Shown: one piece after another, positions 26,606 to 35,480 of the stretch | Position numbering within the stretch: the first letter of the stretch is position 1 | How the letters are laid out: each line of letters starts with the position of its first letter | Origin: Aquimarina spongiae | Lineage (GTDB): Bacteria; Bacteroidota; Bacteroidia; Flavobacteriales; Flavobacteriaceae | Length of the DNA: 50,625 nt | Assembly (NCBI RefSeq): GCF_900141785.1 | Contig: NZ_FQYP01000015.1 | Coordinates: 1-50,625 of the forward strand | Direction: 5' to 3' | Position numbers and translations under genes: made by a program | Notes under the pieces: model-generated | Told to the model about the DNA's origin: nothing | The model's database searches: none | Seen by the model: the letters and a program-made list of their open reading frames with translations, nothing else

Positions 26606-28519
26606 ATGAGTAAAATAATAGGAATAGACTTAGGGACAACCAACTCTTGTGTTTCTGTAATGGAAGGTAATGAGCCTGTAGTAATCCCTAATGCTGAAGG
26701 TAAAAGAACAACACCTTCTGTAATTGCTTTTGTAGAAGGAGGAGAAATTAAAGTAGGTGATCCTGCAAAACGTCAGGCAGTTACTAACCCAACAAAAACA
26801 ATCTCTTCTATCAAAAGGTTTATGGGTAATAAGTTCTCTGAGTCTTCTAAAGAAGCTCAAAGAGCTGCTTATAAAGTGGTTAAAGGTGATAACGATACTC
26901 CTAGAGTAGATATCGACGGACGTTTATATACTCCGCAAGAGTTATCAGCAATGACACTTCAGAAAATGAAGAAAACTGCAGAGGATTACTTAGGACAAGA
27001 TGTGTATAGAGCAGTAATCACTGTACCAGCATATTTTAATGATGCGCAACGTCAGGCAACAAAAGAAGCAGGAGAGATTGCAGGTCTTAAAGTAGAAAGA
27101 ATTATAAATGAGCCTACAGCTGCTGCGTTAGCTTACGGTTTGGATAAAAAAGGTACTGATCAAAAAATCGTTGTATTCGATTTTGGTGGAGGTACACATG
27201 ACGTTTCTATCCTTGAATTAGGTGATGGTGTATTTGAAGTACTTTCTACAGATGGAGATACACACTTAGGAGGAGACGATGTAGATCAAAAAATAATCGA
27301 TTGGTTAGCTGAAGAGTTCAAAGGAGAAGAGAATATGGATCTTCGTGAAGACCCAATGGCACTTCAACGTTTGAAAGAAGCTGCAGAAAAAGCTAAAATT
27401 GAATTATCTTCTTCTTCGCAGACAGAAATCAACCTTCCATATATTACAGCAACAGCAAGTGGACCTAAACACTTGGTACGTTCGCTTACAAAATCAAAGT
27501 TTGATCAATTAATAGACGATTTAGTAAAGAGAACGATTGAGCCTTGTCGTACAGCACTTAAAAATGCAGATTTATCGACTAGTGATATCGACGAAATTAT
27601 ATTAGTAGGTGGATCTACACGTATTCCAGCAGTGCAGGAAGCAGTAGAAAAATTCTTCGGAAAAGCGCCTAGTAAAGGAGTAAATCCAGATGAGGTAGTT
27701 GCTATTGGAGCGGCTATTCAAGGAGGAGTTTTAACTGGAGATGTTAAAGATGTATTATTACTAGATGTAACTCCATTATCTCTTGGTATTGAGACTATGG
27801 GTAATGTAATGACAAAGTTAATCGATGCCAATACAACGATCCCTACCAAAAAATCACAAGTGTTCTCTACAGCAGCAGACAATCAGCCATCTGTAGAAAT
27901 CCATGTGTTACAAGGTGAGCGTCCTATGGCAGCAGATAATAAAACTATCGGTCGTTTCCACCTGGATGGAATTCCACCATCACCTAGAGGAGTACCTCAG
28001 ATTGAAGTAACTTTTGATATCGATGCCAATGGTATTATCAAAGTGTCTGCTACTGATAAAGCGACTAATAAATCTCAGGATATTCGTATTGAAGCTTCTT
28101 CAGGATTAACCGAAGAAGAAATCGAAAGAATGAAGAAAGAAGCAGAAGCAAATGCTGAAGCGGATAAAGAAGCTAAAGAAAAAGCAGATAAGCTTAACGA
28201 AGCTGATGGAATGATCTTCCAAACTGAAAAACAACTTAGTGAATTTGGTGATAAATTATCTGATGATAAGAAGAAGCCAATTGAAGATGCTTTAGAAGAG
28301 TTGAAGAAAGCGTATGAGTCTAAGGATATCGCGGTAATCCAACCGGCTCTTGATACAATCAATGAAGCTTGGAAAGTAGCTAGCGAAGAAATGTACAAAG
28401 CACAAGCAGAAGCACAACAAGGGCAACCTGGTCCTGATGCTGGTGCAGGAGGAGATTCTTCTGGAGGTGGATCTGAAGGAAGTGATGTAGAAGATGTAGA
28501 CTTCGAAGAAGTAAAGTAA
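26606..28519 (+). CDS. dnaK: Chaperone DnaK (Hsp70)
   Basis: ATP-dependent cytosolic chaperone, 637 aa. The N-terminal ATPase domain opens IIGIDLGTTNSCVSVMEG and has AYFNDAQRQATKEAG, INEPTAAALAYGLDKKG and ILVGGSTRIPAVQ. The interdomain linker VLLLDVTPLSLGIETMG is followed by the substrate domain and the helical lid. The tail is Gly/Ser-rich and ends DVEDVDFEEVK. The second phosphate-binding loop reads GGGTHDVS where E. coli has GGGTFDIS; His at this spot is, to my knowledge, usual in this phylum. The gene stands alone: no dnaJ or grpE is adjacent. It ends in a strong terminator. Confidence 0.98.
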   Translation: MSKIIGIDLGTTNSCVSVMEGNEPVVIPNAEGKRTTPSVIAFVEGGEIKVGDPAKRQAVTNPTKTISSIKRFMGNKFSESSKEAQRAAYKVVKGDNDTPRVDIDGRLYTPQELSAMTLQKMKKTAEDYLGQDVYRAVITVPAYFNDAQRQATKEAGEIAGLKVERIINEPTAAALAYGLDKKGTDQKIVVFDFGGGTHDVSILELGDGVFEVLSTDGDTHLGGDDVDQKIIDWLAEEFKGEENMDLREDPMALQRLKEAAEKAKIELSSSSQTEINLPYITATASGPKHLVRSLTKSKFDQLIDDLVKRTIEPCRTALKNADLSTSDIDEIILVGGSTRIPAVQEAVEKFFGKAPSKGVNPDEVVAIGAAIQGGVLTGDVKDVLLLDVTPLSLGIETMGNVMTKLIDANTTIPTKKSQVFSTAADNQPSVEIHVLQGERPMAADNKTIGRFHLDGIPPSPRGVPQIEVTFDIDANGIIKVSATDKATNKSQDIRIEASSGLTEEEIERMKKEAEANAEADKEAKEKADKLNEADGMIFQTEKQLSEFGDKLSDDKKKPIEDALEELKKAYESKDIAVIQPALDTINEAWKVASEEMYKAQAEAQQGQPGPDAGAGGDSSGGGSEGSDVEDVDFEEVK

Positions 28520-28542
28520 GAATAGTAAACTATTCATATATC

Positions 28543-28575
28543 AAAAAAGAGAGCCTATTTTGGCTCTCTTTTTTT
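28543..28575. terminator. Terminator after dnaK
   Basis: GAGAGCC pairs with GGCTCTC around a six-base loop, flanked by A6 on the left and T7 on the right. The hairpin can work in both directions, but only dnaK runs into it. It starts about 25 bases after the dnaK stop. Confidence 0.85.
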
Positions 28576-28653
28576 GTTTTATTAGGAGTTCATTAACAAA
28601 AGAATATTCTTTTTTTAACAGCGCTACTCCGTACTCCAACATGCGATCTTTTT

Positions 28654-28661
28654 TACTTTTG
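28654..28661 (+). promoter_or_regulatory. Probable -7 element for the beta-barrel gene
   Basis: TACTTTTG fits TAnnTTTG and lies 29 bases before the start codon at 28691. No TTTG is found at the expected -33 spacing, so support is partial. Confidence 0.4.
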
Positions 28662-28690
28662 ATATTACTTAATCATATAAATTATCGAAA

Positions 28691-29212
28691 ATGAAAAAAG
28701 TTTTTTTAGTATTGTTTTTAATGGGGGCATTAACAACAATGAATGCTCAAGAAGTTGTTTTTGGAGTAAAAGCAGGGGTTAACTTTTCCAAGTTTGGAAA
28801 GGATGCTGATGCCGATGGCAGAACAAGCTTATTTATAGGAGGTCTTGCCGATTTTACCATCAACGAACAATTTCATATCCAACCAGAGCTTTTGTATTCT
28901 TCAGAAGGTTCTGAGGATATCGAAGCGAATTTTATCAGAGTATTAGGGATTGGAAAGTATTACCCAGTTGAAGGTTTTAGTTTGGAAGCTGGTCCACAGT
29001 TTGGTATTCGTGTTTCTGCTGATAATGCAATCGAAGATACTACAAAATCGTTTGATTTTGGATTGTCTTTTGGAGCTGGTTACGAGCTAACGGATATCGG
29101 TTTGTTATTCAACCTACGATATAATGCCGGTATTGCTAATCTTTCTGATGTAGATGGTTTTGATACCAACTTAGGAACGTTCCAGTTAGGAGTGGGGTAT
29201 AAGTTCTATTAA
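28691..29212 (+). CDS. Small outer-membrane beta-barrel protein (173 aa)
   Basis: A signal peptide covers residues 1-19 (ending TMNAQ). The mature protein has alternating polar/hydrophobic strands and aromatic girdles: VVFGVKAGVNFSKFG, FHIQPELLYSSEG and GLLFNLRYNAGIANLSDVDG. It ends GVGYKFY with a C-terminal aromatic residue. This is the 'porin family / outer membrane beta-barrel' (OMP_b-brl) type, probably eight strands. Function is unknown; most relatives are abundant small OMPs. It has its own likely promoter and a terminator hairpin downstream. Confidence 0.85.
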   Translation: MKKVFLVLFLMGALTTMNAQEVVFGVKAGVNFSKFGKDADADGRTSLFIGGLADFTINEQFHIQPELLYSSEGSEDIEANFIRVLGIGKYYPVEGFSLEAGPQFGIRVSADNAIEDTTKSFDFGLSFGAGYELTDIGLLFNLRYNAGIANLSDVDGFDTNLGTFQLGVGYKFY

Positions 29213-29238
29213 TCGAAATATCCATATAAAATAAAAAG

Positions 29239-29262
29239 CACGGTTTCGGCCGTGTTTTTTTA
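29239..29262. terminator. Terminator between beta-barrel and AlkD-like genes
   Basis: CACGG (29239-29243) pairs with CCGTG (29250-29254), followed by T8 on the plus strand and preceded by an A-rich run. It serves the plus-strand barrel gene, and the A-run would let it serve the convergent gene too. The stop of the AlkD-like gene overlaps the T-run. Confidence 0.75.
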
Positions 29263-29934
29263 TCCCTGTATTCTTCTTAGTGCTTCTTTTGTGGACAAAG
29301 GTTTTAATACGGTTTTGGATACAAAATCCTGAACATCGGTTGGATTCACTTTTGAATATTCTCGCAATGCCCAACCAATAGCCTTTTTGATAAAAAACTC
29401 ATTCGAAGATTTATGAGCCTCACACAAAGAAAATAGTAATGTTTTATCCGTTTGTTCTTTATACCCAAGTTGAAAAAGAATAGCACTTCGATTGAGCCAC
29501 ATATGTTCTGATCTGGCGAATTCTGGGATCACAGTGGCTATTTCATCAGGAAATTGCAGCAGATAATTCCCCAAAATATGTTTTGCGATAAAATCCACAG
29601 TATCCCACCAGGAATGGGTCGTAATTAGCTTCTCGATAAGTACAATATCTTCTTTTCGATATTTTTTCTTTAGCGTTTGATCGACGAGTTCAATGGCACA
29701 AAGATGTAATTCTCTTTCTTCCATAGCATATAACTGTAGCACCAACTCCGAACAATTTTCTGGGGTTATCGATCCTTTAAAACTGATAAGTGTTTCTTTC
29801 AGTATCGCTTTTCTTATAGGAGCTTTTACACCATAAAACCGAAAGCGGTTTTTCATATAGGCTTTCATGGCAATAGCATTATTTGGATCGGATCGCTCTT
29901 GTAGTTTAGATTGTAATGTACTCAAAAAATCCAT
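29260..29934 (-). CDS. AlkD-like DNA alkylation repair protein (HEAT-like glycosylase)
   Basis: Made only of short helical pairs, about 224 residues, matching the AlkC/AlkD superfamily that excises cationic alkylated bases such as 3- and 7-methyl purines. Motifs include FRFYGVKAPIRK near residue 35, THSWWDTVDFIAKHILG with the conserved WWD(T/S)VD, NRSAILFQLGYK and FIKKAIGWALREYSK. The Trp and Asp in the WWD motif match the DNA-contacting and catalytic positions described for AlkD. ATG at 29934 (MDFLST) is chosen over a start five codons upstream because MDFL fits family N-termini better. The gene is probably monocistronic. Confidence 0.85.
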   Translation of the reverse strand: MDFLSTLQSKLQERSDPNNAIAMKAYMKNRFRFYGVKAPIRKAILKETLISFKGSITPENCSELVLQLYAMEERELHLCAIELVDQTLKKKYRKEDIVLIEKLITTHSWWDTVDFIAKHILGNYLLQFPDEIATVIPEFARSEHMWLNRSAILFQLGYKEQTDKTLLFSLCEAHKSSNEFFIKKAIGWALREYSKVNPTDVQDFVSKTVLKPLSTKEALRRIQG

Positions 29935-29999
29935 GATAACAAGATACACATTCTATGGTATAGGAGAATCAGGTCAATGTAGAAATTATGATAGTAAAT

Positions 30000-30545
30000 T
30001 TAATCGGTTTGTATGCTCCATCTTTTTTCCAAATTCAAAACTTTGCCGGATAGCGCATGACCAGTTATCGTAATTATTGTACCCACTCCATATGACATAG
30101 CACCATAGCCTAGTATGGCTGTATTCCCTACCAACAATGCTATGGTTCCTATACCTACGGCACCAATTCCTCCTATCATTGCAGTATAACCAATAACAGT
30201 TATTATGGTAGGAATCATCCTTTTTCCCTTTTCCTTCAGCAACTTGATCTTTTTGATGTCCTGAACAGGTATTGATACGGGAGTTTGTTCTTTAGTTACG
30301 ATTCTCAAATAACCATTCTCGAATTTTTTGAAGACACCTTTAACACTTTTACGATCGTCGTATTTCCAGACTTTTAAGGTATTTCCGGGGAATAGTATTA
30401 CTTCCTTATCGGAACCATTTCTTTTAATGACTAAGCTATCCGAGTTGAATTTATATATAGGATTATATTCAGAATTTTTAGAAAAACCATGAACATAAAC
30501 ACTGGATAGTAAAATAACACATACTATTGGAATAATCTTTTTCAT
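30000..30545 (-). CDS. Exported protein with glycine-rich membrane segment, unknown (181 aa)
   Basis: The signal peptide ends YVHGFS (about residue 22). The middle (FPGNTLKVWKYDDRKSVKGV... GYLRIVTKEQTPVSIPVQDI) looks like a small beta domain. The C-terminal third is a Gly/Ala/Ile-rich hydrophobic stretch of about 55 residues (ITVIGYTAMIGGIGAVGIGT and onward) that could make one or two membrane helices. No family is recognised. It sits between the AlkD-like gene and ggt on the same strand, with gaps of about 60 bases each side. Confidence 0.6.
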   Translation of the reverse strand: MKKIIPIVCVILLSSVYVHGFSKNSEYNPIYKFNSDSLVIKRNGSDKEVILFPGNTLKVWKYDDRKSVKGVFKKFENGYLRIVTKEQTPVSIPVQDIKKIKLLKEKGKRMIPTIITVIGYTAMIGGIGAVGIGTIALLVGNTAILGYGAMSYGVGTIITITGHALSGKVLNLEKRWSIQTD

Positions 30546-30605
30546 AGATAAAAAGGTGATGAGTATACTTTTTGTTTATAGATACTTCCAAAAGCAAAAG
30601 GTTGC

Positions 30606-32303
30606 TTAAAACCCTACTGCCGTGTCGTCACCTCTTTTATCGGCTCCGCCCTCCAAACTTCCATCGGGTAATGCCAGGATGCCATCAACCTTACCAATGA
30701 TTCGAGATTCCTCTTCATTGATTTCATATCCTTTAGCATTTAAGTTTTTCAGTATAGCTGGATCAAATGAATTAGGTTCAAAGACTACAACATCTGGTAA
30801 CCATTGATGATGAAAACGAGGAGCATTAACTGCATCTTGCATGGTCATACCAAATTCTTTTACATTTAGAATAGTTTGCAATACCGAAGTAATAATAGTA
30901 GATCCACCTGGAGTTCCAACGGTCATCCAGAATTTTCCATCCTTCTCCACAATAGTTGGTGTCATAGAGCTTAGCATTCTCTTTTCGGGAGCAATGGCAT
31001 TGGCTTCAGCACCGATAAGTCCAAACATATTTGGAGCACCAGGCTTAGCACTAAAATCATCCATCTCATTATTGAGGAAGAAACCTAAATCATCCACATA
31101 TAATTTAGAACCATAGGCCCCATTTAGAGTAGTTGTAACAGAAATTGCATTTCCAAAAGTATCCACAATCGAGTAATGCGTAGTTTCACTGCTTTCATAA
31201 CCAGGGATTGCTCCGTGACTTATGGCTGTCGAAGAGGTCGCTCGATCAAAACTAAAATCACTCATTCGATTTTTTAGATATTCTGGACCTAAAAGGGTGT
31301 CTACCGGTATGTCTACAAAATCTGGATCACCCAAATAGAAACTACGATCTGCATAGGCTCTGCGCTCAGCTTCCGTAATTACTTGTATTGCTTTTAGGCT
31401 GTTATGGCCATAGTCTGCTAAATCATATGGAGCTATCATTTTCATGATTTGAGCCAGACAAATGCCACCGCTAGAAGGAGGCGACATCGAGATGATATCT
31501 AGATCTTTGTATTTAAATTGGATCGGATCCCTCCATTTGGCTTCATATTTATTTAGATCTTCAATGGTCATAATACCTCCGTAGGATTGTATAAAATCAA
31601 CCAGTTTCTGACCGGTTTCACCTTTATAAAATTCATCTCTACCATTCTCGATAATACGTTGTAAGGTATTTGCCAAAGCAGGATTCTTTAAGGTGTCGTT
31701 AGCTTGATATCCTTTTAGAATAGGTATGGTATCTTTATTAGCTTTCAAGAATAGCTCTTTGTAATGCTGAAATCGTTTTTCCTGTTTTTCTGTCACTACA
31801 AATCCTTGATTTGCCAGTTCTACTACAGGAGTCAAAATATCCTTTATGGGCAGTGTCCCAAACTTTTGATGTACTTCAAAAATCCCTGCTATAGTACCAG
31901 GAACCCCAACAGCTAATGCTCCTAGCTGGCTTTTTTCGGGAATATGATCTCCATTTTCGTCAAGATACATGTCTTTTGTAGAAGTTAAAGGAGCTTTTTC
32001 TCTGTAATCCAAAGCACCAGTATCTCCATTGGCCATACGATACACCATAAAACCTCCACCTCCTAGATTTCCGGCATAAGGGTAGGACACGGCCAATGCC
32101 ATTTCTGTAGCGACCATGGCATCAAAAGCATTACCTCCTTTTTGCATAATAGCGGTTCCAATTTTTGAGGCTTCTTCTCTTGCCGAGACTACCATTGCTT
32201 TTTGAGTGATTACACCTCTTACGGGTTTTTTAGCTATAGGTTTTGGTGTTTCTTTGCAAGAAAAACACGCCATCAAAAGGCAAAAGGATAAGAGTAGTCT
32301 CAT
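30606..32303 (-). CDS. ggt: Gamma-glutamyltransferase (lipoprotein)
   Basis: N-terminal nucleophile hydrolase that cleaves or transfers the gamma-glutamyl group of glutathione and related peptides. It is made as a 565-aa precursor that self-cuts before the Thr in SSETTHYSIVD (near residue 370). Other hallmarks are GGNAFDAMVATEMALAVSYP, GNLGGGGFMVYR, DYREKAP, MSPPSSGGICL and SSMTPTIVEKDGKFWMTVGT. The N-terminus MRLLLSFCLLMACFSCKE has a lipobox (CFSC), so the enzyme is probably membrane-anchored in the periplasm or outside. Its start overlaps the upstream AcpH-like gene by four bases (ATGA), showing co-translation. Confidence 0.93.
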   Translation of the reverse strand: MRLLLSFCLLMACFSCKETPKPIAKKPVRGVITQKAMVVSAREEASKIGTAIMQKGGNAFDAMVATEMALAVSYPYAGNLGGGGFMVYRMANGDTGALDYREKAPLTSTKDMYLDENGDHIPEKSQLGALAVGVPGTIAGIFEVHQKFGTLPIKDILTPVVELANQGFVVTEKQEKRFQHYKELFLKANKDTIPILKGYQANDTLKNPALANTLQRIIENGRDEFYKGETGQKLVDFIQSYGGIMTIEDLNKYEAKWRDPIQFKYKDLDIISMSPPSSGGICLAQIMKMIAPYDLADYGHNSLKAIQVITEAERRAYADRSFYLGDPDFVDIPVDTLLGPEYLKNRMSDFSFDRATSSTAISHGAIPGYESSETTHYSIVDTFGNAISVTTTLNGAYGSKLYVDDLGFFLNNEMDDFSAKPGAPNMFGLIGAEANAIAPEKRMLSSMTPTIVEKDGKFWMTVGTPGGSTIITSVLQTILNVKEFGMTMQDAVNAPRFHHQWLPDVVVFEPNSFDPAILKNLNAKGYEINEEESRIIGKVDGILALPDGSLEGGADKRGDDTAVGF

Positions 32304-32884
32304 AAGGTTTTCATTTCGTTTTTGGTGAAAAGCTCTAATTCTTTAAAAAAAGCTTGAAATTCTTGATCAAAATCAGCATAATAGGCCTCGAGCTCAACGA
32401 CTGCAAGGTTCATCTTAGAACGATTTTTTGTCCTGCGATTCATACCCGAAAGTACACTGCCAATGCCCGATATACTAGCATAACTTAATAACCAGTTATC
32501 ACCAATCATATAGGGTAAGAAGTTTTGTACTTTCTTCGGTAGTATGTCATAGTTGTTTTGTAGTAGTTCGTAAAATTGAAGCGTGTAGGTTTCCAAAGGA
32601 ATTTCAGAATACTCCCCCCAACGTGCTGCTAGAAAATGATCATAAAAAATGTCAACAATAACGGGGCTATAACGCCCGTATTTTGGATATAACCGTTGTG
32701 CGCTCTGCTTCACAATAGGATGAGTGTCTGTATAAGAATCGATTTTGCGATGTAAGATGATACCTTTGCTAATTTGCTCGGGATATTCTAAATATTTTTT
32801 GCCTTTGACAGAGTCAGCGATAAAATTACCAATTTTAAGTTCGGGGTCTTCTCCAGAAAGATAAATATGAGCTAAGAAATTCAT
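32300..32884 (-). CDS. Acyl carrier protein phosphodiesterase-like protein (AcpH/DUF479)
   Basis: The 194-aa protein opens MNFLAHIYLSG and carries GNFIADSVKGKKYLEYPEQI, ILHRKIDSYTDTHP and VIVDIFYDHFLA. These are the His/Asp metal-site motifs of the AcpH family, a divergent HD-type fold. AcpH removes the 4'-phosphopantetheine group from acyl carrier protein. It overlaps the ggt start by four bases. The functional link between ACP turnover and gamma-glutamyl cleavage is not obvious, so the pairing may only reflect shared transcription. Confidence 0.82.
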   Translation of the reverse strand: MNFLAHIYLSGEDPELKIGNFIADSVKGKKYLEYPEQISKGIILHRKIDSYTDTHPIVKQSAQRLYPKYGRYSPVIVDIFYDHFLAARWGEYSEIPLETYTLQFYELLQNNYDILPKKVQNFLPYMIGDNWLLSYASISGIGSVLSGMNRRTKNRSKMNLAVVELEAYYADFDQEFQAFFKELELFTKNEMKTL

Positions 32885-32945
32885 TATCGAAATTTACAAT
32901 TTTTTGGAAATGTAGTGTTGTTTTTTTGTAAACTTTAATAGTATA

Positions 32946-32977
32946 GTTGTAGTAATGTTTCTTAGGATGTACATTTG
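32946..32977 (+). promoter_or_regulatory. Bacteroidota-type promoter of the glmM-like gene
   Basis: GTTG (32946-32949, consensus TTTG) lies 20 bases before TACATTTG (32970-32977), an exact TAnnTTTG. The start codon follows 28 bases downstream. Confidence 0.65.
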
Positions 32978-33005
32978 CCCTCAAATACAGAATTAATATA
33001 ACATT

Positions 33006-34394
33006 ATGACATTAATCAAATCAATTTCAGGAATACGTGGTACTATAGGAGGGGGAGTAGGTGATAATCTTACCCCAATCGATGCTGTAAAATTTGCTTC
33101 GGCATATGGGAGCTGGTTAAAAAAGGAAACCAAGAAAGAGCACCCAATTGTTGTAGTAGGAAGAGATGCACGTATTTCAGGATCCATGATTCAGCAACTG
33201 GTAATGAATAGTTTGGTTGGGCTTGGTATTCATGTAGTTGATTTGGGGCTTTCTACCACCCCCACAGTCGAAGTTGCAGTACCTATCGAAAAGGCAGATG
33301 GAGGAATCATTTTGACAGCTAGTCATAATCCCAAACAATGGAATGCATTAAAGCTTCTGAACGGGAAAGGAGAATTTCTAAATGCAGAAAACGGAAAGAA
33401 AATACTGGAAATTGCAGATAACGATGACTATACATTTGCAGAGGTTGATGATCTTGGAAGCATTACGGTAAATGATACCTACATCGATAAACATATTGAT
33501 GAGGTGTTGAACCTTTCTTTGGTGGATGCAGATAAGGTTAAAGCTTCCGGCTTCAAAGTAGTAGTAGATGCAGTAAACTCTACAGGAGGGATTGCTGTAC
33601 CTAAACTTTTAAGAAAAATGGGAGTAGATGTAATCGAATTGTATTGCGAGCCTAATGGACATTTTCCGCATAACCCAGAACCTTTAAAAGAGCACTTGAC
33701 AGATCTATCTGATTTGGTGGTAAAAGAAAAAGCTGATTTTGGATTAACCGTAGATCCAGATGTAGATCGCTTAGCTTTTATGAGTGAAGATGGAGAGATG
33801 TTTGGAGAAGAATATACACTCGTAGCTTGTGCAGACTTTGTATTAGGTAAAACACCGGGAAATACGGTTTCAAATTTATCTTCAAGTCGTGCTTTGAGAG
33901 ATGTTACAGAACAACTTAATGGTTCGTATGAAGCTAGTGCTGTGGGAGAAGTAAATGTCGTTGAGAAAATGAAAGCTAATAATGCTGTTATCGGAGGAGA
34001 AGGAAATGGTGGAATTATCTATCCAGAGCTACACTACGGAAGAGACTCCTTAGTGGGTATTGCTTTATTTTTAACCCACTTAGCAGAAAAGAAATGCAGC
34101 GTTAGTGAATTGAAGAAAAGTTACCCTTCTTATTTTATGAGTAAAAATAAGATCCAACTTACTCCAGACTTGGATGTAGACGGTATTTTGAAAGGATTCC
34201 ATAAAAAACATGAAGCTGAAGAAGTGTCTACCGTAGACGGTGTAAAAGTTGATTTTGCTGACTGCTGGGTACATTTAAGAAAAAGTAATACAGAGCCAAT
34301 CATTAGAATCTATACCGAAGCTAAAAGTCAGGACGAGGCCGATCAATTAGCTGAAGATACTATAAAGACATTAAAGGAAATTGCAGGAATCTAG
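33006..34394 (+). CDS. glmM: Phosphoglucosamine mutase (GlmM-type phosphohexomutase)
   Basis: Converts glucosamine-6-phosphate to glucosamine-1-phosphate for UDP-GlcNAc, and so for peptidoglycan and lipid A. All four alpha-D-phosphohexomutase elements are visible: the phospho-serine loop ILTASHNPKQWNALK (near residue 100), the Mg-binding DPDVDRLAF (near residue 250), the sugar-specificity loop GGEGNGGIIYPE and the phosphate-binding RKSNTEPIIRIYTEA near the C-terminus. The N-terminus MTLIKSISGIRGTIGG is of the GlmM type common in Bacteroidota. A phosphomannomutase role cannot be excluded from motifs alone. It has its own promoter and a terminator shared with the convergent acyltransferase gene. 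Confidence 0.9.
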   Translation: MTLIKSISGIRGTIGGGVGDNLTPIDAVKFASAYGSWLKKETKKEHPIVVVGRDARISGSMIQQLVMNSLVGLGIHVVDLGLSTTPTVEVAVPIEKADGGIILTASHNPKQWNALKLLNGKGEFLNAENGKKILEIADNDDYTFAEVDDLGSITVNDTYIDKHIDEVLNLSLVDADKVKASGFKVVVDAVNSTGGIAVPKLLRKMGVDVIELYCEPNGHFPHNPEPLKEHLTDLSDLVVKEKADFGLTVDPDVDRLAFMSEDGEMFGEEYTLVACADFVLGKTPGNTVSNLSSSRALRDVTEQLNGSYEASAVGEVNVVEKMKANNAVIGGEGNGGIIYPELHYGRDSLVGIALFLTHLAEKKCSVSELKKSYPSYFMSKNKIQLTPDLDVDGILKGFHKKHEAEEVSTVDGVKVDFADCWVHLRKSNTEPIIRIYTEAKSQDEADQLAEDTIKTLKEIAGI

Positions 34395-34412
34395 AAAGGT
34401 TCCTGAGTAACA

Positions 34413-34447
34413 ACAAAAAAGCTAGATAAAAATCTCGCTTTTTTATT
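34413..34447. terminator. Bidirectional terminator between glmM and acyltransferase
   Basis: AAAAAAGCTAGA and TCTCGCTTTTTT pair across a short A-rich loop with one mismatch. The A-run on one side and T-run on the other suit both convergent genes. Confidence 0.6.
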
Positions 34448-35345
34448 AATCTATAGTGGCTCCTTTTGGAGGTTTAGTGTTTCTATGTTTCCAACGCTTG
34501 TGTGTCCATAGATAGTATTCTGGTTGTTCTTTGATTTGCTCTTCGAGCATTTTGAGATAGGTTTTTATCACAAAATAATCATCACATTTAGAGGCATCTT
34601 CAGTAATAGGGACAAATTTAGCCTGATAATAACCTCTCTTTACTTTTTCTACTTTCAAAAACATTACCGGCATCTCTAATCTTTTGGCCAATACTTCTCC
34701 TCCCATAAATGCAGGTACTTTGATTCCCATAAAATCTGTCCAATATGTGGCATTGTATATTTTTGGGGACTGATCAGAAACCAAACCGTAGGCGCAAACT
34801 CTACCTTTCTCTATATCTTGGGTGATTTCTTTCATAGCTCTACTACTGGTGATTAGTTTAGCATCAAATCTGTTTCTCATTCGACGTACTAATCTATCAA
34901 AATATTTGTTTTTGATCTTTTTGTACACTCCAGCAATCGGGAGGTTTAGTGTAAAATAGGCTGCAATAGACCATTCGTAACTTGCATAGTGACCAAATAA
35001 CACCATAATACTTCGTCCTCGTTTTTCAAACTCTTGAACGGTATGAGGATCTATAATTTTAAAGCGTTTTACCAATTCTTCTTCAGAGATAGATAAGGTC
35101 TTAATCATCTCGAGAAACATATCGCACATGTGCTTATAAAACTGTTTCTCAATTTTTTGAATCTCTTGATTTGTTTTTTCAGGAAAAACCAAAGTCAAAT
35201 TTTCACGAACCGTCTTTCTTCTATAACGTACAACATGATATACCAAAAGATAAATAAATGTGGATAAGGTATAAAATAACCTCCATGGTAACTTTGAAAT
35301 TATCCATAAAAAAGGGTAGGCGATACTATAGACTACTAACTGCAT
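34446..35345 (-). CDS. LpxL/HtrB-type lysophospholipid (lipid A) acyltransferase
   Basis: Inner-membrane acyltransferase of the LPLAT superfamily, 299 aa. An N-terminal hydrophobic anchor (residues 1-35) precedes YRRKTVRENLTLVFPEK. The catalytic HX4E motif is GHYASYEW (near residue 118). The family blocks GVYKKIKNKYFDRLV, SDQSPK, WTDFMGIKVPAFMGGEVLAK and the closing YYLWTHKRWKHR are present. It probably adds a secondary acyl chain to lipid A precursor. It is transcribed alone, divergent from the rhomboid gene. Confidence 0.9.
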   Translation of the reverse strand: MQLVVYSIAYPFLWIISKLPWRLFYTLSTFIYLLVYHVVRYRRKTVRENLTLVFPEKTNQEIQKIEKQFYKHMCDMFLEMIKTLSISEEELVKRFKIIDPHTVQEFEKRGRSIMVLFGHYASYEWSIAAYFTLNLPIAGVYKKIKNKYFDRLVRRMRNRFDAKLITSSRAMKEITQDIEKGRVCAYGLVSDQSPKIYNATYWTDFMGIKVPAFMGGEVLAKRLEMPVMFLKVEKVKRGYYQAKFVPITEDASKCDDYFVIKTYLKMLEEQIKEQPEYYLWTHKRWKHRNTKPPKGATID

Positions 35346-35366
35346 AGAATTAATTCATAAAGCCCA

Positions 35367-35374
35367 CAAAGATA
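35367..35374 (-). promoter_or_regulatory. Probable -7 element for the acyltransferase gene
   Basis: On the minus strand this reads TATCTTTG, an exact TAnnTTTG, ending 21 bases before the ATG. The -33 region has only a partial match. Confidence 0.45.
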
Positions 35375-35455
35375 TGATTATTGCAATAAATTATCATAAA
35401 CTTTTGTCAATTAGCATATGTGCGATCACTTTTAAAAAAGAGGGTAAAATATATG

Positions 35456-35463
35456 TATCTTTG
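35456..35463 (+). promoter_or_regulatory. Probable -7 element for the rhomboid gene
   Basis: TATCTTTG matches TAnnTTTG and lies 17 bases before the ATG at 35481. A TTTT/TTTA sits about 21 bases upstream where TTTG is expected. Promoter and start are close, so the mRNA leader would be very short. Confidence 0.45.
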
Positions 35464-35480
35464 AACAAAATTCGAATTGA